Of a DNA stretch of 64,000 nucleotides, positions 16,718 to 25,397 are shown piece after piece. Numbering within the stretch: position 1 is the stretch's first letter; each line of letters opens with the position of its first letter. Source of the stretch: Alphaproteobacteria bacterium (GTDB lineage Bacteria; Pseudomonadota; Alphaproteobacteria; Micropepsales; Micropepsaceae); contig WGNJ01000018.1 in assembly GCA_016124635.1 (NCBI GenBank), forward strand, positions 62,001 to 126,000. The letters run 5' to 3'. The notes beneath the pieces were generated by a model. It was not told the origin of the DNA. It did no database searches and saw nothing but the letters and a program-made list of their open reading frames with translations. The position numbers and the translations under genes were made by a program.

Positions 16718-18438
16718 ACGACGTCGCTCGCGGACGCCTTCGCCTTCAACGGCAGGCGCAGCGATACCGTGGTTCCGTCGCCCAAGGCGCTGTCGATCCG
16801 CATCGCGCCGCCGTGAAGCTCGGCGAGCGCTTTGACGAGCGACAAGCCGAGCCCGGTGCCTTTGTGCATGCGCTGCAGCTCGCCCTCGACTTGCTCGAAC
16901 GGCTTGCCGATACGCACGAGATCCTTCTCGGGGATGCCGACGCCGGTGTCCTTCACCTGCAGCAGGAGCGCATCGCCGTCATTGTGCGCGGCGACCGTCA
17001 CACGGCCCTCGGCCGGCGTGAACTTGATCGCGTTCGACAAGAGATTGATGAGGCTCTGCTTGAGCGCACGCCGATCGGCGATGAGCTGCGGCAACTCTTC
17101 GGCGAGATCGCGGTCGAGCACGACGCCGGCACTGTCCGCCGTCACGCGCACCATGTTCATGCACTCTTCGATCAGAGTGCCCAGCTCAAATGGCTTGGCG
17201 TCGATCACGAACTTGCCCGCTTCGATCTTCGACATGTCGAGCAGATCGGAGATCAAATCGACGAGGTGCTGGCCGCTGTCGCGTATGAGACCCGCATATT
17301 CGCGATAACGCTCGCTGCCGATGGGACCCAGGATCTCCTGACGCATGATGTCGGAGAAACCGATGATGGCGTTGAGCGGCGTGCGAAGTTCGTGGCTCAT
17401 ATTGGCAAGGAAGCGCGACTTGGCACGGCTCGCCTCCTCGGCCGCATCGCGTGCGGCTTTGAGTTCGACCTCGACTTCCTTCAAGGCGCTGATGTCGCGC
17501 GTGACGGCAATGATGCCGCCCTCGACCGGCTGGCAGCGCATTTCGACGACGAGATAGGAACCATCCTTGTGGCGCAGCCGGAACTGAACGCTCTGAGGGT
17601 CACCATTCGCCGCAAGAGAGAGCGCACGCTGGACCTCGGCGAGATCCTGGATGTGAACGAACATTGCCGGGCTCAGACCCGCAAGTTCGCTCGGCGCTGC
17701 GCCCATCAGGCTCATGGACGCCGGCGATGCGTAAAGGATCGTTCCGTCCTCGCGGTGGCGCGTGATCAGGTCGCTCGCGTGATCGGTCAACAATTGGTAA
17801 AGCGCGCCGCTGTCGCGTAGCGCGTCCTGAGCTTGCTCCTGGCGCCGCTGAATGGCGCGTACCGAGAGCGCGACGGCGCAGAGCGCCGCAATCATCGCGA
17901 CCGCACCAACCGTCGGCGCCATGTCCGGCGTGAGGCGGGACGCAGGCATGATGCCGGCGAAGGCGATCGCCGCGAGGATGAGCAGCCCTACACCGCTGAT
18001 GCCCGATGCAATCAGCATGGGCGCGCGGCGACCGGGGACAGCTGCTTCCATCGGCGCGACGAGCAGCCAGGGCAAGACTGGCGAGGTCAAACCGCCGGTA
18101 AACGCCGCGATATAGATAACAAGACCTGAAAGGCAGAATGCGGATCCCGCTTCCGCGATCGCCAGGTCCACGTCGAAAAGATCGACGAGCGCCCACAACG
18201 CCCACGGCATCAGCAGCCAGAAAAACGCACCGCTGACGGCGGGGTCGCTGGGCTCCCCAATCAGCGTCCAATGCGCGAGCCACAGAACGAGGCCAACGCA
18301 GCCGGCCAGGATGTGCGCCGCCGCGAACGCCGCTCTCCGGTCCGCGGGCGCCGATTTTTCACCACCCACCACGCCGGAGAAGGCGTCGGCGAAGAACCCG
18401 GACATGCGCGGCGCGGCGGCAATGTTGATGGCAGCCAT
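16675..18438 (-). CDS. Membrane PAS sensor histidine kinase, DivJ/PleC-like
   Basis: 587 residues. About six hydrophobic segments (residues 40-195), then a PAS domain (about 212-320), a HisKA dimerisation helix with the phospho-acceptor in NMSHELRTPLNAIIGFSD (His349), and a HATPase_c domain with NLLSNAIKF, DTGVGIPEKD and GTGLGLSLVKALAELHGG. The HisKA sequence and the stretch LVRIGKPFEQVE...HKGTGLGL are close to the alphaproteobacterial DivJ/PleC group that phosphorylates or dephosphorylates DivK and thereby controls CtrA and cell-cycle asymmetry. C. crescentus DivJ has almost the same length (597). Assignment to DivJ rather than PleC or CbrA is inference. No receiver domain is attached and no response regulator gene is adjacent. 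Four GANTC sites lie in the first 136 bases upstream. Confidence 0.88.
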   Translation of the reverse strand: MAAINIAAAPRMSGFFADAFSGVVGGEKSAPADRRAAFAAAHILAGCVGLVLWLAHWTLIGEPSDPAVSGAFFWLLMPWALWALVDLFDVDLAIAEAGSAFCLSGLVIYIAAFTGGLTSPVLPWLLVAPMEAAVPGRRAPMLIASGISGVGLLILAAIAFAGIMPASRLTPDMAPTVGAVAMIAALCAVALSVRAIQRRQEQAQDALRDSGALYQLLTDHASDLITRHREDGTILYASPASMSLMGAAPSELAGLSPAMFVHIQDLAEVQRALSLAANGDPQSVQFRLRHKDGSYLVVEMRCQPVEGGIIAVTRDISALKEVEVELKAARDAAEEASRAKSRFLANMSHELRTPLNAIIGFSDIMRQEILGPIGSERYREYAGLIRDSGQHLVDLISDLLDMSKIEAGKFVIDAKPFELGTLIEECMNMVRVTADSAGVVLDRDLAEELPQLIADRRALKQSLINLLSNAIKFTPAEGRVTVAAHNDGDALLLQVKDTGVGIPEKDLVRIGKPFEQVEGELQRMHKGTGLGLSLVKALAELHGGAMRIDSALGDGTTVSLRLPLKAKASASDVVYPERFRAGAGASR

Positions 18439-18441
18439 GGC

Positions 18442-18574
18442 GACTCAAATCCCATTGGTTAACGCCATGCTTTGCTGCAATCGTTAATGAAATCTGAATC
18501 CGCGAAATTGCGCGGCCATACTGCAGAGTCGAGGCGGTATCCCGCGCGTCACGTGAAACGTGTTGGTTCGACTC
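18442..18574. promoter_or_regulatory. Cluster of four GANTC (CcrM) methylation sites upstream of the histidine kinase
   Basis: GANTC occurs at 18442-18446, 18496-18500, 18526-18530 and 18570-18574, all within 136 bases of the kinase start. A random site is expected about every 256 bases. GANTC clusters mark CcrM/GcrA-controlled cell-cycle promoters in Alphaproteobacteria. Two TTAA half-sites at 18459 and 18484 resemble CtrA half-boxes but their spacing is wrong for a full site. The remaining gap to 18798 is AT-rich and shows no gene; it must also hold the promoter of the divergent DUF5330 gene. Confidence 0.5.
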
Positions 18575-18798
18575 ACTCAGGGTTGCAGAGAGTTTGAGAT
18601 AAATTTTGCGAAATACTACCTCTCATTCGACACGAGATTTCTTCAAACGTCAGCGGATTTCTCTGTGCAGTATTTCACATACTTTGCATTCGGGCAGTTC
18701 CAGCGCCAATTGTCTTCAATTTTGCCTTTGATTTTCAGTCCGCCACAACAGCCGGGGGCGCACTTTGCGCGCGCCGAAAGGGCCGTCGAGGGCGCGCA

Positions 18799-19155
18799 AT
18801 GGGATTCATTCTGCGATCTGTGTTCTGGCTGACGCTGGCGTCGATCATCGTGCCGGCCGAGGCGAGGTTCGGCTACGACGCCAACGATGCGTCCGGCAAG
18901 GAAGTTCCGATATCAGAGCAGATGCACGATACCGCCTACGCGGCCTGGGGGTTCGCCGTGCAGGTCGGTAAGACCTGCGACAGCAATCCGGCGCTGTGCG
19001 AGGCCGGGCAAAACCTGATCTCTACGGTTACGAACACAGGGTCCTCGTTGCTCGAGGAAGCCCAGGCCTATTTCGTCGAGCCGCAAGACGCGCATGTTGC
19101 GGATGCGTCCACGCACGCGCAGCAACACAAAAAATTTCAAGATCGTATTGAGTGA
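18799..19155 (+). CDS. DUF5330 family small exported or membrane-anchored protein
   Basis: 118 residues with an N-terminal hydrophobic segment (ILRSVFWLTLASIIVPAEA, about 4-22) that may be a signal peptide. Two cysteines frame CDSNPALC near residues 59-66, a pair spaced as in DUF5330 proteins of Hyphomicrobiales, followed by an amphipathic helix. The function of the family is unknown; a small periplasmic protein is the simplest reading. GAGG lies ten bases before ATG 18799. It is divergent from the kinase gene and followed after 68 bases by a GNAT gene. Confidence 0.75.
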   Translation: MGFILRSVFWLTLASIIVPAEARFGYDANDASGKEVPISEQMHDTAYAAWGFAVQVGKTCDSNPALCEAGQNLISTVTNTGSSLLEEAQAYFVEPQDAHVADASTHAQQHKKFQDRIE

Positions 19156-19223
19156 CAGTGACGGCGTACGTACCTATTCTCCGCACCCACAACCAAACGG
19201 TTGGCATTCGGGGATAACAAAAT

Positions 19224-19745
19224 ATGCCGGCTCTTGCCACCGCAGTGCCTCTGCAATTGTCCACGTCCGTAACAGTCCGCGAAGCGAAACCTGACGATGC
19301 CGAAGCAATGCTTCGCATGGTCCAGGCGCTTGCCGAGTATCAAGGTATCCGCCAGCGCGTGAGCGTCACGGCGGACGACTTTCGTCGCGACGGCTTCGGC
19401 CCCGAGCGCAAGTTCGAAGCGTTGATAGCTGACCGGAAGGGGCAGCCGGTCGGGCTCGCACTCTTCCAAACATTTTACGAGAGTTGGGAAGGCGCGACCG
19501 CGCTGCAGATCACCGACCTCTTCGTCGACGAGGCGGTGCGCGGCACCGGCGTCGGCTTCAGGCTGGTTCGCGAGGTCGGCCGCGTCGCTAAGAACCGTGG
19601 CTGTGCGAGCTTGCAACTCAATGTCGTGCACGCGAACCCCTCGCGGGCCTCGTTCGACCGCATCGGTTTCGTGCATCAAGACGACTTGTTGCACTACAGG
19701 CTCGACGCACAAGGCCTGCGGGAGTTGGCCGAAATAGACCGCTAG
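19224..19745 (+). CDS. GNAT family N-acetyltransferase
   Basis: 173 residues with the GNAT fold in order: VREAKPDDAEAMLRMVQAL at the start, KFEALIADRKGQPVGLALF as strands 2-3, LQITDLFVDEAVRGTGVGFRLV with the acetyl-CoA pyrophosphate loop (R/Q-x-x-G-x-G/A form, RGTGVG), and NPSRASFDRIGF as the closing motif. The EAVRGTGVG region and the central TFYESWEGATALQITDLF resemble spermidine/diamine-type acetyltransferases, but the substrate cannot be assigned. Cytoplasmic. SufE follows after 87 bases on the same strand. Confidence 0.9.
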   Translation: MPALATAVPLQLSTSVTVREAKPDDAEAMLRMVQALAEYQGIRQRVSVTADDFRRDGFGPERKFEALIADRKGQPVGLALFQTFYESWEGATALQITDLFVDEAVRGTGVGFRLVREVGRVAKNRGCASLQLNVVHANPSRASFDRIGFVHQDDLLHYRLDAQGLRELAEIDR

Positions 19746-19832
19746 ACGCCGTTCTGTGCGCTTGTCCGCGGACGCCGCGACCGTTATTTCCTAGGCTTCG
19801 AGGCGGGTCGTCTTGAGGCGGGACAATAGCGT

Positions 19833-20261
19833 TTGAGCATCGAACAGATCATCGACGATTTTAGTGTTCTCGACGATTGGGACGAACGCTATCGCTACAT
19901 CATCGAGCTCGGCCGCCAGATGGCGCCCTTGCCGGAGGCGTCGAAAACCGACCTCACGAAAGTGAGGGGCTGCGTCAGCCAGGTGTGGCTGACATCGCGC
20001 ATCGAGAAAGGCGCGAGCGGTCAGGACGTCATCGTTTTCGAGGGCGAGAGCGACGCGATGATCGTTCGCGGCCTGATCGCTATTCTGCTGCGTCTTTATT
20101 CCGGAAAGACCGCCGACGAGATTCTGGCGATTGACGCTAAAAAGACCTTAGGTGAACTCGGACTCGATACGCATCTGAGTCAACAGCGATCGAACGGGTT
20201 GTTTGCCATGGTCGAGCGCATACGCTCGGATGCCCGCAAGTTTACGAAAGCCCGCGCATGA
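19833..20261 (+). CDS. sufE: SufE cysteine desulfuration protein
   Basis: 142 residues. SufE accepts the persulfide sulfur from SufS and stimulates it during Fe-S cluster assembly. The active-site loop VRGCVSQVWL carries Cys47, and DLTKVRGC, SDAMIVRGLIAILLRLYSGKT and LGLDTHLSQQRSNGLFAMVERI match the family closely. The start is TTG 19833; the preceding GAGGCGGGACAA supplies a ribosome site, and the family N-terminus begins here (SIEQIIDDF). It is not in a suf operon: no sufS, sufB or sufC is nearby. Its stop overlaps the start of the TPR gene (ATGA), so the two are translationally coupled. Confidence 0.95.
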   Translation: MSIEQIIDDFSVLDDWDERYRYIIELGRQMAPLPEASKTDLTKVRGCVSQVWLTSRIEKGASGQDVIVFEGESDAMIVRGLIAILLRLYSGKTADEILAIDAKKTLGELGLDTHLSQQRSNGLFAMVERIRSDARKFTKARA

Positions 20262-22774
20262 GCTCGCCCCCGCCCCAACCGACCGAACAGCTGCAAGAAG
20301 CTCTGAAGCATCACCAAGCCGGACAATTGATGCAGGCCGAGACCATCTATCGGCAGATTCTGTCCGCCCATCCGCGAAGCTTCGATGCGCTCCGCCTGTT
20401 GGGCGTGGTGCATGCGCAGCGCAAGGAACTCGAGCCGGCCGCGCGCGCTCTACGCGAAGCGATCGCAATCGAGCCGCGACACCCCGTTGCACATTTCAAT
20501 TACGGCAACGTGATGCGCGACCTCGGCCGTTATGAGGAAGCAGTCGCGAGCTATGATCGCGCCTTGTCGTTGAAGCCCGATTATCTCGATGTGCTCAACA
20601 ATCGCGGCAACCTCCTGCTCGACCTCAAGAGGTTTCGGGACGCCTTGGCGAGCTATGACAGGGCCCTCAACATAAGGGCCGACCATCACGGCCTACTCAA
20701 CAATCGCGGCAACGCGCTGAAGGCTCTCGGACGTTTCGAAGAGGCGCTCGATGCCTTCGCGCGCGCTCTCGAACTACAGCCGAACTATGTGGAGGCTGCA
20801 TACAACAGAGCCAACCTACTGACAGCCATGCAGCGCTATGACGACGCGGTCCTTGCCTATGACAAGGTCCTCGCGATGAAGGCGGATCATGTCGACGCGC
20901 TCAACAACCGCGGCGCCGCGCTGACCAAGGCACTGCGCTTCGATGAGGCTCTTGCCAATTTCGATCGGCTCTTGGTCATGCGGCCGAACAATGCAGTCGC
21001 CTTCAACAACCGCGGACGCGTGCTCTTCAACCTCAAGCGCTTGGATGAAGCACTGACGGCCTATGAGCGTGCGATTGCAGCGCGCGGCGACTATGCGGAA
21101 GCTTGGAGCAACCGCGGGCAGGCGCTGCTGGCGCTCGAGCGGTACGCCATGGCCCTGCACTCGCTTGATCGGGCGCTCGAACTCGAACCAGGCTCGATGG
21201 AAGCGATGATCAATCGCGCCAACGCGCTCAAGCACCTCGGCCGAACGGATGAAGCAATCGAAGCTCTCAACAAGGCGCAGGCCTCCGACCCCGCCAACGC
21301 CGGCGTTCACTATCACCGCGGCAATCTGTTGGCGCAGATGGGCCGGCACGAGGATGCCGTCGCGAGCTTCGATCGCGCGCTCGTGGCACAACCGGATCTG
21401 GTCGTTGCGCTCAACAATCGGGCGAACTCGTTGATCGAGCTCCAGCGGTATGACGAAGCGGTGGCCACCTTCGGTCGCGCGCTCGACGTCGGCAGAGGCC
21501 GCGAAGAGGCGAAGCCCAATTACATCGAGGCCCTCAATAACCTCGGCGCTTTTCTACGGGATTCGGGCCGGTTTGAAGAGGCGCTCGCGCGCTTCGACGA
21601 AGTGCTGTCGTTGACGCCCGAACGCGCGAGCGCCTGGAGCAACCGCGGCCTGACGCTCGTCGATCTCAACCGCCACGACGAGGCGCTCAAGGATTTTGAG
21701 CGAGCCTTGGAGATCGATCCCAATCACGCGGAGAGCTGGAACAATCGCGGCATCGCGCTCACCGATCTGGCGCGCAATGAGGAAGCGCTTGTTGCCTATG
21801 CGAGGGCGCTGGAGTTGCGGCCGAACTATGCTCGAGCGCACTTCAATCGCGGGTTCTCCTGTCTGACGCTCGGCGACTTTGCGCATGGCTGGGAAGAATT
21901 CGAGTGGCGTCTGCGCGGTGCCTTTCCCCAAGTCCGACCGGATTCTTATTTTGCAACCGAGTGGAATGGCACAGACCCGCTCGACGGCAAAACACTCTAT
22001 CTAAGGACCGAGCAGGGCCTGGGTGACGTCGTTCAATTCGCGCGGTTCTTGCCGGTCCTTCGTGAACAGGGCGCACGCGTCGTTCTCGAAGCACCACCGA
22101 CGCTGATCCCGCTTCTGCGGACGATTGGCGAGTGGGTCGAATTTGTGCCGAAGGGCGAGGATTTCGAAGGCTTCGACTATCAGTGCGATTTGTTGACCCT
22201 CGGACATCGCCTCAAACTTGATGCGAACGCACTGCCCGGACAGGTGCCTTATCTTCGCGCCGACGACGACAGGCGCGCGACTTGGCGTTCGCGACTTGCC
22301 GGATCCAATCTCAAAGTGGGCATCAATTGGTCCGGCAACCCGGGGCACCGCAAAGATCACAATCGTTCGCTGCTTCTCACGGAACTGGCACCGTTGCTCG
22401 CGGTCAAGGACGTCAGCCTTGTCAGCCTACAGGTGGAAGTGCGGGACGTGGACAGACCCACGCTCGAGTCGCTGCCGCAGATCGTTCGAGCCGCCGAAGA
22501 CATTCGAGATTTCGCGGACACGGCCGCGCTCTTGTCGGAACTCGATGTCGTTGTATCTTGCGATTCAGCGGTCCTTCACGTCGCCGGTGCGCTCGGCGTC
22601 CGCGCGTGGGGCCTTATTCCGTTCGCCCCCGATTGGCGCTGGCTGCTCGAGCGCAGCGATACGCCTTGGTACCCGAGCGTGCGCCTGTTCCGTCAGTCGC
22701 GTATCGGCGACTGGTCCGATGTGCTGGGGCGGGTGCGAGAAGCCTTAGACGGACTGCAGCCAGAAGCGCGCTAA
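20258..22774 (+). CDS. TPR protein with C-terminal glycosyltransferase-like domain
   Basis: 838 residues. Residues 1 to about 545 are some 15 tandem 34-residue TPRs, seen in the repeated YDRALSLKPDYLDVLNNRGN-like pattern with alternating A..L..P....A..N.R signatures. The rest resembles the GT-B C-terminal half found behind TPRs in bacterial O-linked transferase-like and GT9-like proteins: a nucleotide-sugar segment GINWSGNPGHRKDHNRSL, then VSCDSAVLHVAGALGV and FAPDWRWLLERSDTPWYPS. Such proteins are suspected to glycosylate proteins or flagellin, but no activity is proven here. No signal peptide or membrane segment, so cytoplasmic. Start codon overlaps the sufE stop. Confidence 0.88.
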   Translation: MSSPPPQPTEQLQEALKHHQAGQLMQAETIYRQILSAHPRSFDALRLLGVVHAQRKELEPAARALREAIAIEPRHPVAHFNYGNVMRDLGRYEEAVASYDRALSLKPDYLDVLNNRGNLLLDLKRFRDALASYDRALNIRADHHGLLNNRGNALKALGRFEEALDAFARALELQPNYVEAAYNRANLLTAMQRYDDAVLAYDKVLAMKADHVDALNNRGAALTKALRFDEALANFDRLLVMRPNNAVAFNNRGRVLFNLKRLDEALTAYERAIAARGDYAEAWSNRGQALLALERYAMALHSLDRALELEPGSMEAMINRANALKHLGRTDEAIEALNKAQASDPANAGVHYHRGNLLAQMGRHEDAVASFDRALVAQPDLVVALNNRANSLIELQRYDEAVATFGRALDVGRGREEAKPNYIEALNNLGAFLRDSGRFEEALARFDEVLSLTPERASAWSNRGLTLVDLNRHDEALKDFERALEIDPNHAESWNNRGIALTDLARNEEALVAYARALELRPNYARAHFNRGFSCLTLGDFAHGWEEFEWRLRGAFPQVRPDSYFATEWNGTDPLDGKTLYLRTEQGLGDVVQFARFLPVLREQGARVVLEAPPTLIPLLRTIGEWVEFVPKGEDFEGFDYQCDLLTLGHRLKLDANALPGQVPYLRADDDRRATWRSRLAGSNLKVGINWSGNPGHRKDHNRSLLLTELAPLLAVKDVSLVSLQVEVRDVDRPTLESLPQIVRAAEDIRDFADTAALLSELDVVVSCDSAVLHVAGALGVRAWGLIPFAPDWRWLLERSDTPWYPSVRLFRQSRIGDWSDVLGRVREALDGLQPEAR

Positions 22775-22792
22775 CCGAAATCGGCAACGCTG

Positions 22793-24688
22793 TCAGTTGT
22801 GCGGCGCGGGTGTGCTCTGTGCCGGGGCTTGGTGTTGCGCGGGGCTAGGCGCCGCCACCGTCGGTGGCGCGTCGACCGGAGCGCCAAATTGCTGTGGACC
22901 ACCAACAAAGCTCATGCCATCCGAGGTGCCGTCCGGCACGAGCACACTGCGGACCTGGGAAGCTGCCGGATCGGCAGCCAAAACCTGCTCAGGCTTGTGA
23001 CGGGGCGAAGCACCGACGAAGCGCGCCATCGTCTGCGCGAGTTCAGCGCCCGGCGTCTGCGCACCAAACGGTGACGCAACTTCGGTTGGGGTTGCCGCAT
23101 TGGTCACCGCCTCAGCGGCGGCCGCCACGGCGGTCTGCGGCGAGATCGCATTCACGGCGGCACCCGTCGTCGGCGGCGCTAGCGCCTGAGCCACGTTGCG
23201 AGCGGCGCCCGGTGCGACAGTCGCCGCCTCGCGCAAATCTTGAGCGCGCCGGCAAACGCCTTCCGAGCGAAGAAGATCGAGCAGTTTCGGACGCCCGCCA
23301 TCGGCAACGGGCAAGACCCTTTGCGTACCAACATCGGTCACCGAAACGGCCGCGGTTTCCTCGCCGGTGCGCGGCAGCAACGCGTCGAGCGCGGCGGCTG
23401 CGGCAGACTGGACGGCCTTCGGATCATCGGAGTTCAAATGCGTTGCGGCTTGGTAGGCATCGCGACGGTCCGGAGCGCGACCGCAGGCCGAACGCATGCG
23501 GCAAAGATCCAGCATCGCCAGCGCCTCGCGGATGTGCTGGGCCGCGTCGGCTACCGACGCATCGCAGCCGCTGCCGGGCACAGGGGCATCCGCGCGCGCC
23601 CGATCCAACATGGCGTGGATCCGGGCGAGGTCGAGCAACGACCCGCCAAGTGATTGCGCCAAACGCTCCCAATTCACTCTGCCTTGCGCTTTGCCTGTCC
23701 CCGTCATGCGCTCGGCCTCTTGGCCGAACGCGGCGAGGTTGACGGCGAGCGACCGCAATCGCCACGCAGCTTCGGGCCGCAGGTCGCGAGATGCCGGCGT
23801 GATCGTCGCGGACTGCACCATCATCGACGCAAGCTGCGCCGCAGACACGGCGCGCTGATTGACCATCTCAGGCGCAAGCTTCGGCAATTGCATCCCGGCG
23901 GCGCGCGGCGCCGGCGATTTGTTGTCCAACAAGAACGGCGCCATCTTGATGACGTAGACCGATTCATCGCCAACACGCGAAAGCTCAGACTCGACGGTCG
24001 AGGCGCCGACGGCAAGCTGCGACGGCGGCGTTTGGCCGGGTGCCATTCGGACCGGACCGCCGAGCGAGACGAGGCTTGCATCAATGGCGGCGACATCACC
24101 TCGTAGGGCGGCGCTCTTGGCGCAATCGACGGCCGGGCAGCTTGCTGCCGCACACTTCTGTGCTGTCTTCTTCACCGCTGCCGCGACGAGAAGCGCTGCA
24201 GCTGTGTGGGCATCATCCTTAGACACGCAAGCCGCAGCTTTGAGGGGCTGCGGCTTGATGCGGCAAAAGTCCTCGTCGGCGCAACGTGCCGACCAACCAC
24301 GAAGAATCGCGGCGGCACTTTCGGCGCGCGTCGCGGCTTGGCGCGCGGTGTTGAGCTCCGCGACCCTTGCCGGCGTTCGTGCAGACTGTCCGTCGGCCGT
24401 TTCGCTCATTGCAGCCTGAAGGGCTTCGGCATGATGCCGTGCCGCTTCGCCGCGTCGCGCAAACGTGGCGCTCAGCTCGGCGATGTCCTCGCAATATTTG
24501 CAGTCGCCCGGATGCGCTTTGGCCGTGGGCCGCGGGCGATGGAAGCTCGCCGTGATCGTGGAAATGACGGGCGCCTCGCGCGCCCATTCGAAGGCAGCCG
24601 GCGTCGCTTCTGAGCTCAGGTAGGCCGCCGCCCCCCCAAGTCCCAACGCAAGCAAAATGACGCTTGCGACCGCCAGCAGATCACGCAT
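22793..24688 (-). CDS. Exported or membrane-anchored Ala-rich protein of unknown function
   Basis: 631 residues, not recognised. An N-terminal hydrophobic segment (about 5-25) could be a signal anchor. The remainder is Ala-rich and helical, with scattered cysteine pairs such as GDCKYCEDI near residue 62, CADEDFC and CAAASCPAVDC, plus CDAS and CRMRSAC further on, which fits disulfides in the periplasm. The C-terminal 120 residues are Ala/Pro-rich low complexity. Codon use resembles neighbouring genes, so this is probably a native gene. It is convergent with the TPR gene (18-base gap). The 273-base upstream gap to 24961 shows no gene; it contains several AT-rich stretches that may hold promoters. 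Confidence 0.65.
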   Translation of the reverse strand: MRDLLAVASVILLALGLGGAAAYLSSEATPAAFEWAREAPVISTITASFHRPRPTAKAHPGDCKYCEDIAELSATFARRGEAARHHAEALQAAMSETADGQSARTPARVAELNTARQAATRAESAAAILRGWSARCADEDFCRIKPQPLKAAACVSKDDAHTAAALLVAAAVKKTAQKCAAASCPAVDCAKSAALRGDVAAIDASLVSLGGPVRMAPGQTPPSQLAVGASTVESELSRVGDESVYVIKMAPFLLDNKSPAPRAAGMQLPKLAPEMVNQRAVSAAQLASMMVQSATITPASRDLRPEAAWRLRSLAVNLAAFGQEAERMTGTGKAQGRVNWERLAQSLGGSLLDLARIHAMLDRARADAPVPGSGCDASVADAAQHIREALAMLDLCRMRSACGRAPDRRDAYQAATHLNSDDPKAVQSAAAAALDALLPRTGEETAAVSVTDVGTQRVLPVADGGRPKLLDLLRSEGVCRRAQDLREAATVAPGAARNVAQALAPPTTGAAVNAISPQTAVAAAAEAVTNAATPTEVASPFGAQTPGAELAQTMARFVGASPRHKPEQVLAADPAASQVRSVLVPDGTSDGMSFVGGPQQFGAPVDAPPTVAAPSPAQHQAPAQSTPAPHN

Positions 24689-24961
24689 GAACGTACCACT
24701 TGTGGGAAAGTCGCCCCTGCGCCGTGTATGTGTTGGACCAGGGATACACAGCGCGCCCCTTGTTGCGCTGAAGCATCGCAGAATCGGTCCTGATTTTCAA
24801 TTTATTCAGGGTTGAAAAGTGAACCTATTTGTGGCGACGATTCGGTCAGTCCACTACATCCTGTGCGTATGGTTAAAATTTGTGCCGCATTAAGTGATTA
24901 GCGCTAACATCGTCTGAGCGAATCACTGTGGATAACCGGGCTCACAGCCAGAAGGGTCCCG

Positions 24962-25390
24962 ATGCAAGCGAATTCAACCGGTGCGGGTCGAATTGCCCCT
25001 CAAGCAGATAGTCACATTTGGCCACTGAGCCTCGTTGCTCCCGATGGACCGCGTGGCCTCGCCTTTCGGATTCAAGGTATCGGCGAGCGAGCGCCCCGCC
25101 GGCCAGGCATTTTCATTTATGCCAAGCTTTCCGCCGACGGCGTATGGCAGGCGCTCTATATCGGCGAAAGCGATAATCTGCGTGCCCGCCTGGCGTTCAA
25201 TGAAATTGCCGGCGACGCAATCCTTCTCGGTGCAAGTGACGTGCACATTCGAGAGCTCAGCGAGCCTGCCGCCATCCGCCGCGAGATCGTCGATCGGCTC
25301 ATCGCCACCAACGCACCTTTACTCAACAGCGACGACCGCGCTCGCTTCGCGGACGTCGCTAGAGCCGCGCCTAAGTCTCAAGTCGCGTAG
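24962..25390 (+). CDS. Small GIY-YIG-like nuclease-domain protein
   Basis: 142 residues with a single GIY-YIG-like domain in the C-terminal two thirds: GIFIYAK (49-55) for GIY, ALYIGES (64-70) for YIG, Asn72 and Arg74/Arg76 in SDNLRARL, Glu108 in RREIVDRLI, and the frequent closing PLLN (119-122). GIY-YIG enzymes cut DNA with the second motif's Tyr, an Arg and a Glu. The N-terminal 45 residues are not conserved-looking. Free-standing small members are often uncharacterised and may act in repair or RNA-linked functions. It ends eight bases from the convergent mucR stop. Confidence 0.7.
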   Translation: MQANSTGAGRIAPQADSHIWPLSLVAPDGPRGLAFRIQGIGERAPRRPGIFIYAKLSADGVWQALYIGESDNLRARLAFNEIAGDAILLGASDVHIRELSEPAAIRREIVDRLIATNAPLLNSDDRARFADVARAAPKSQVA

Positions 25391-25397
25391 TCGGCCG

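Noticed and set aside
18439-18500. Full CtrA box upstream of the histidine kinase
   Set aside because: Two TTAA half-sites are about 24 bases apart start to start rather than the 11 of TTAA-N7-TTAA.
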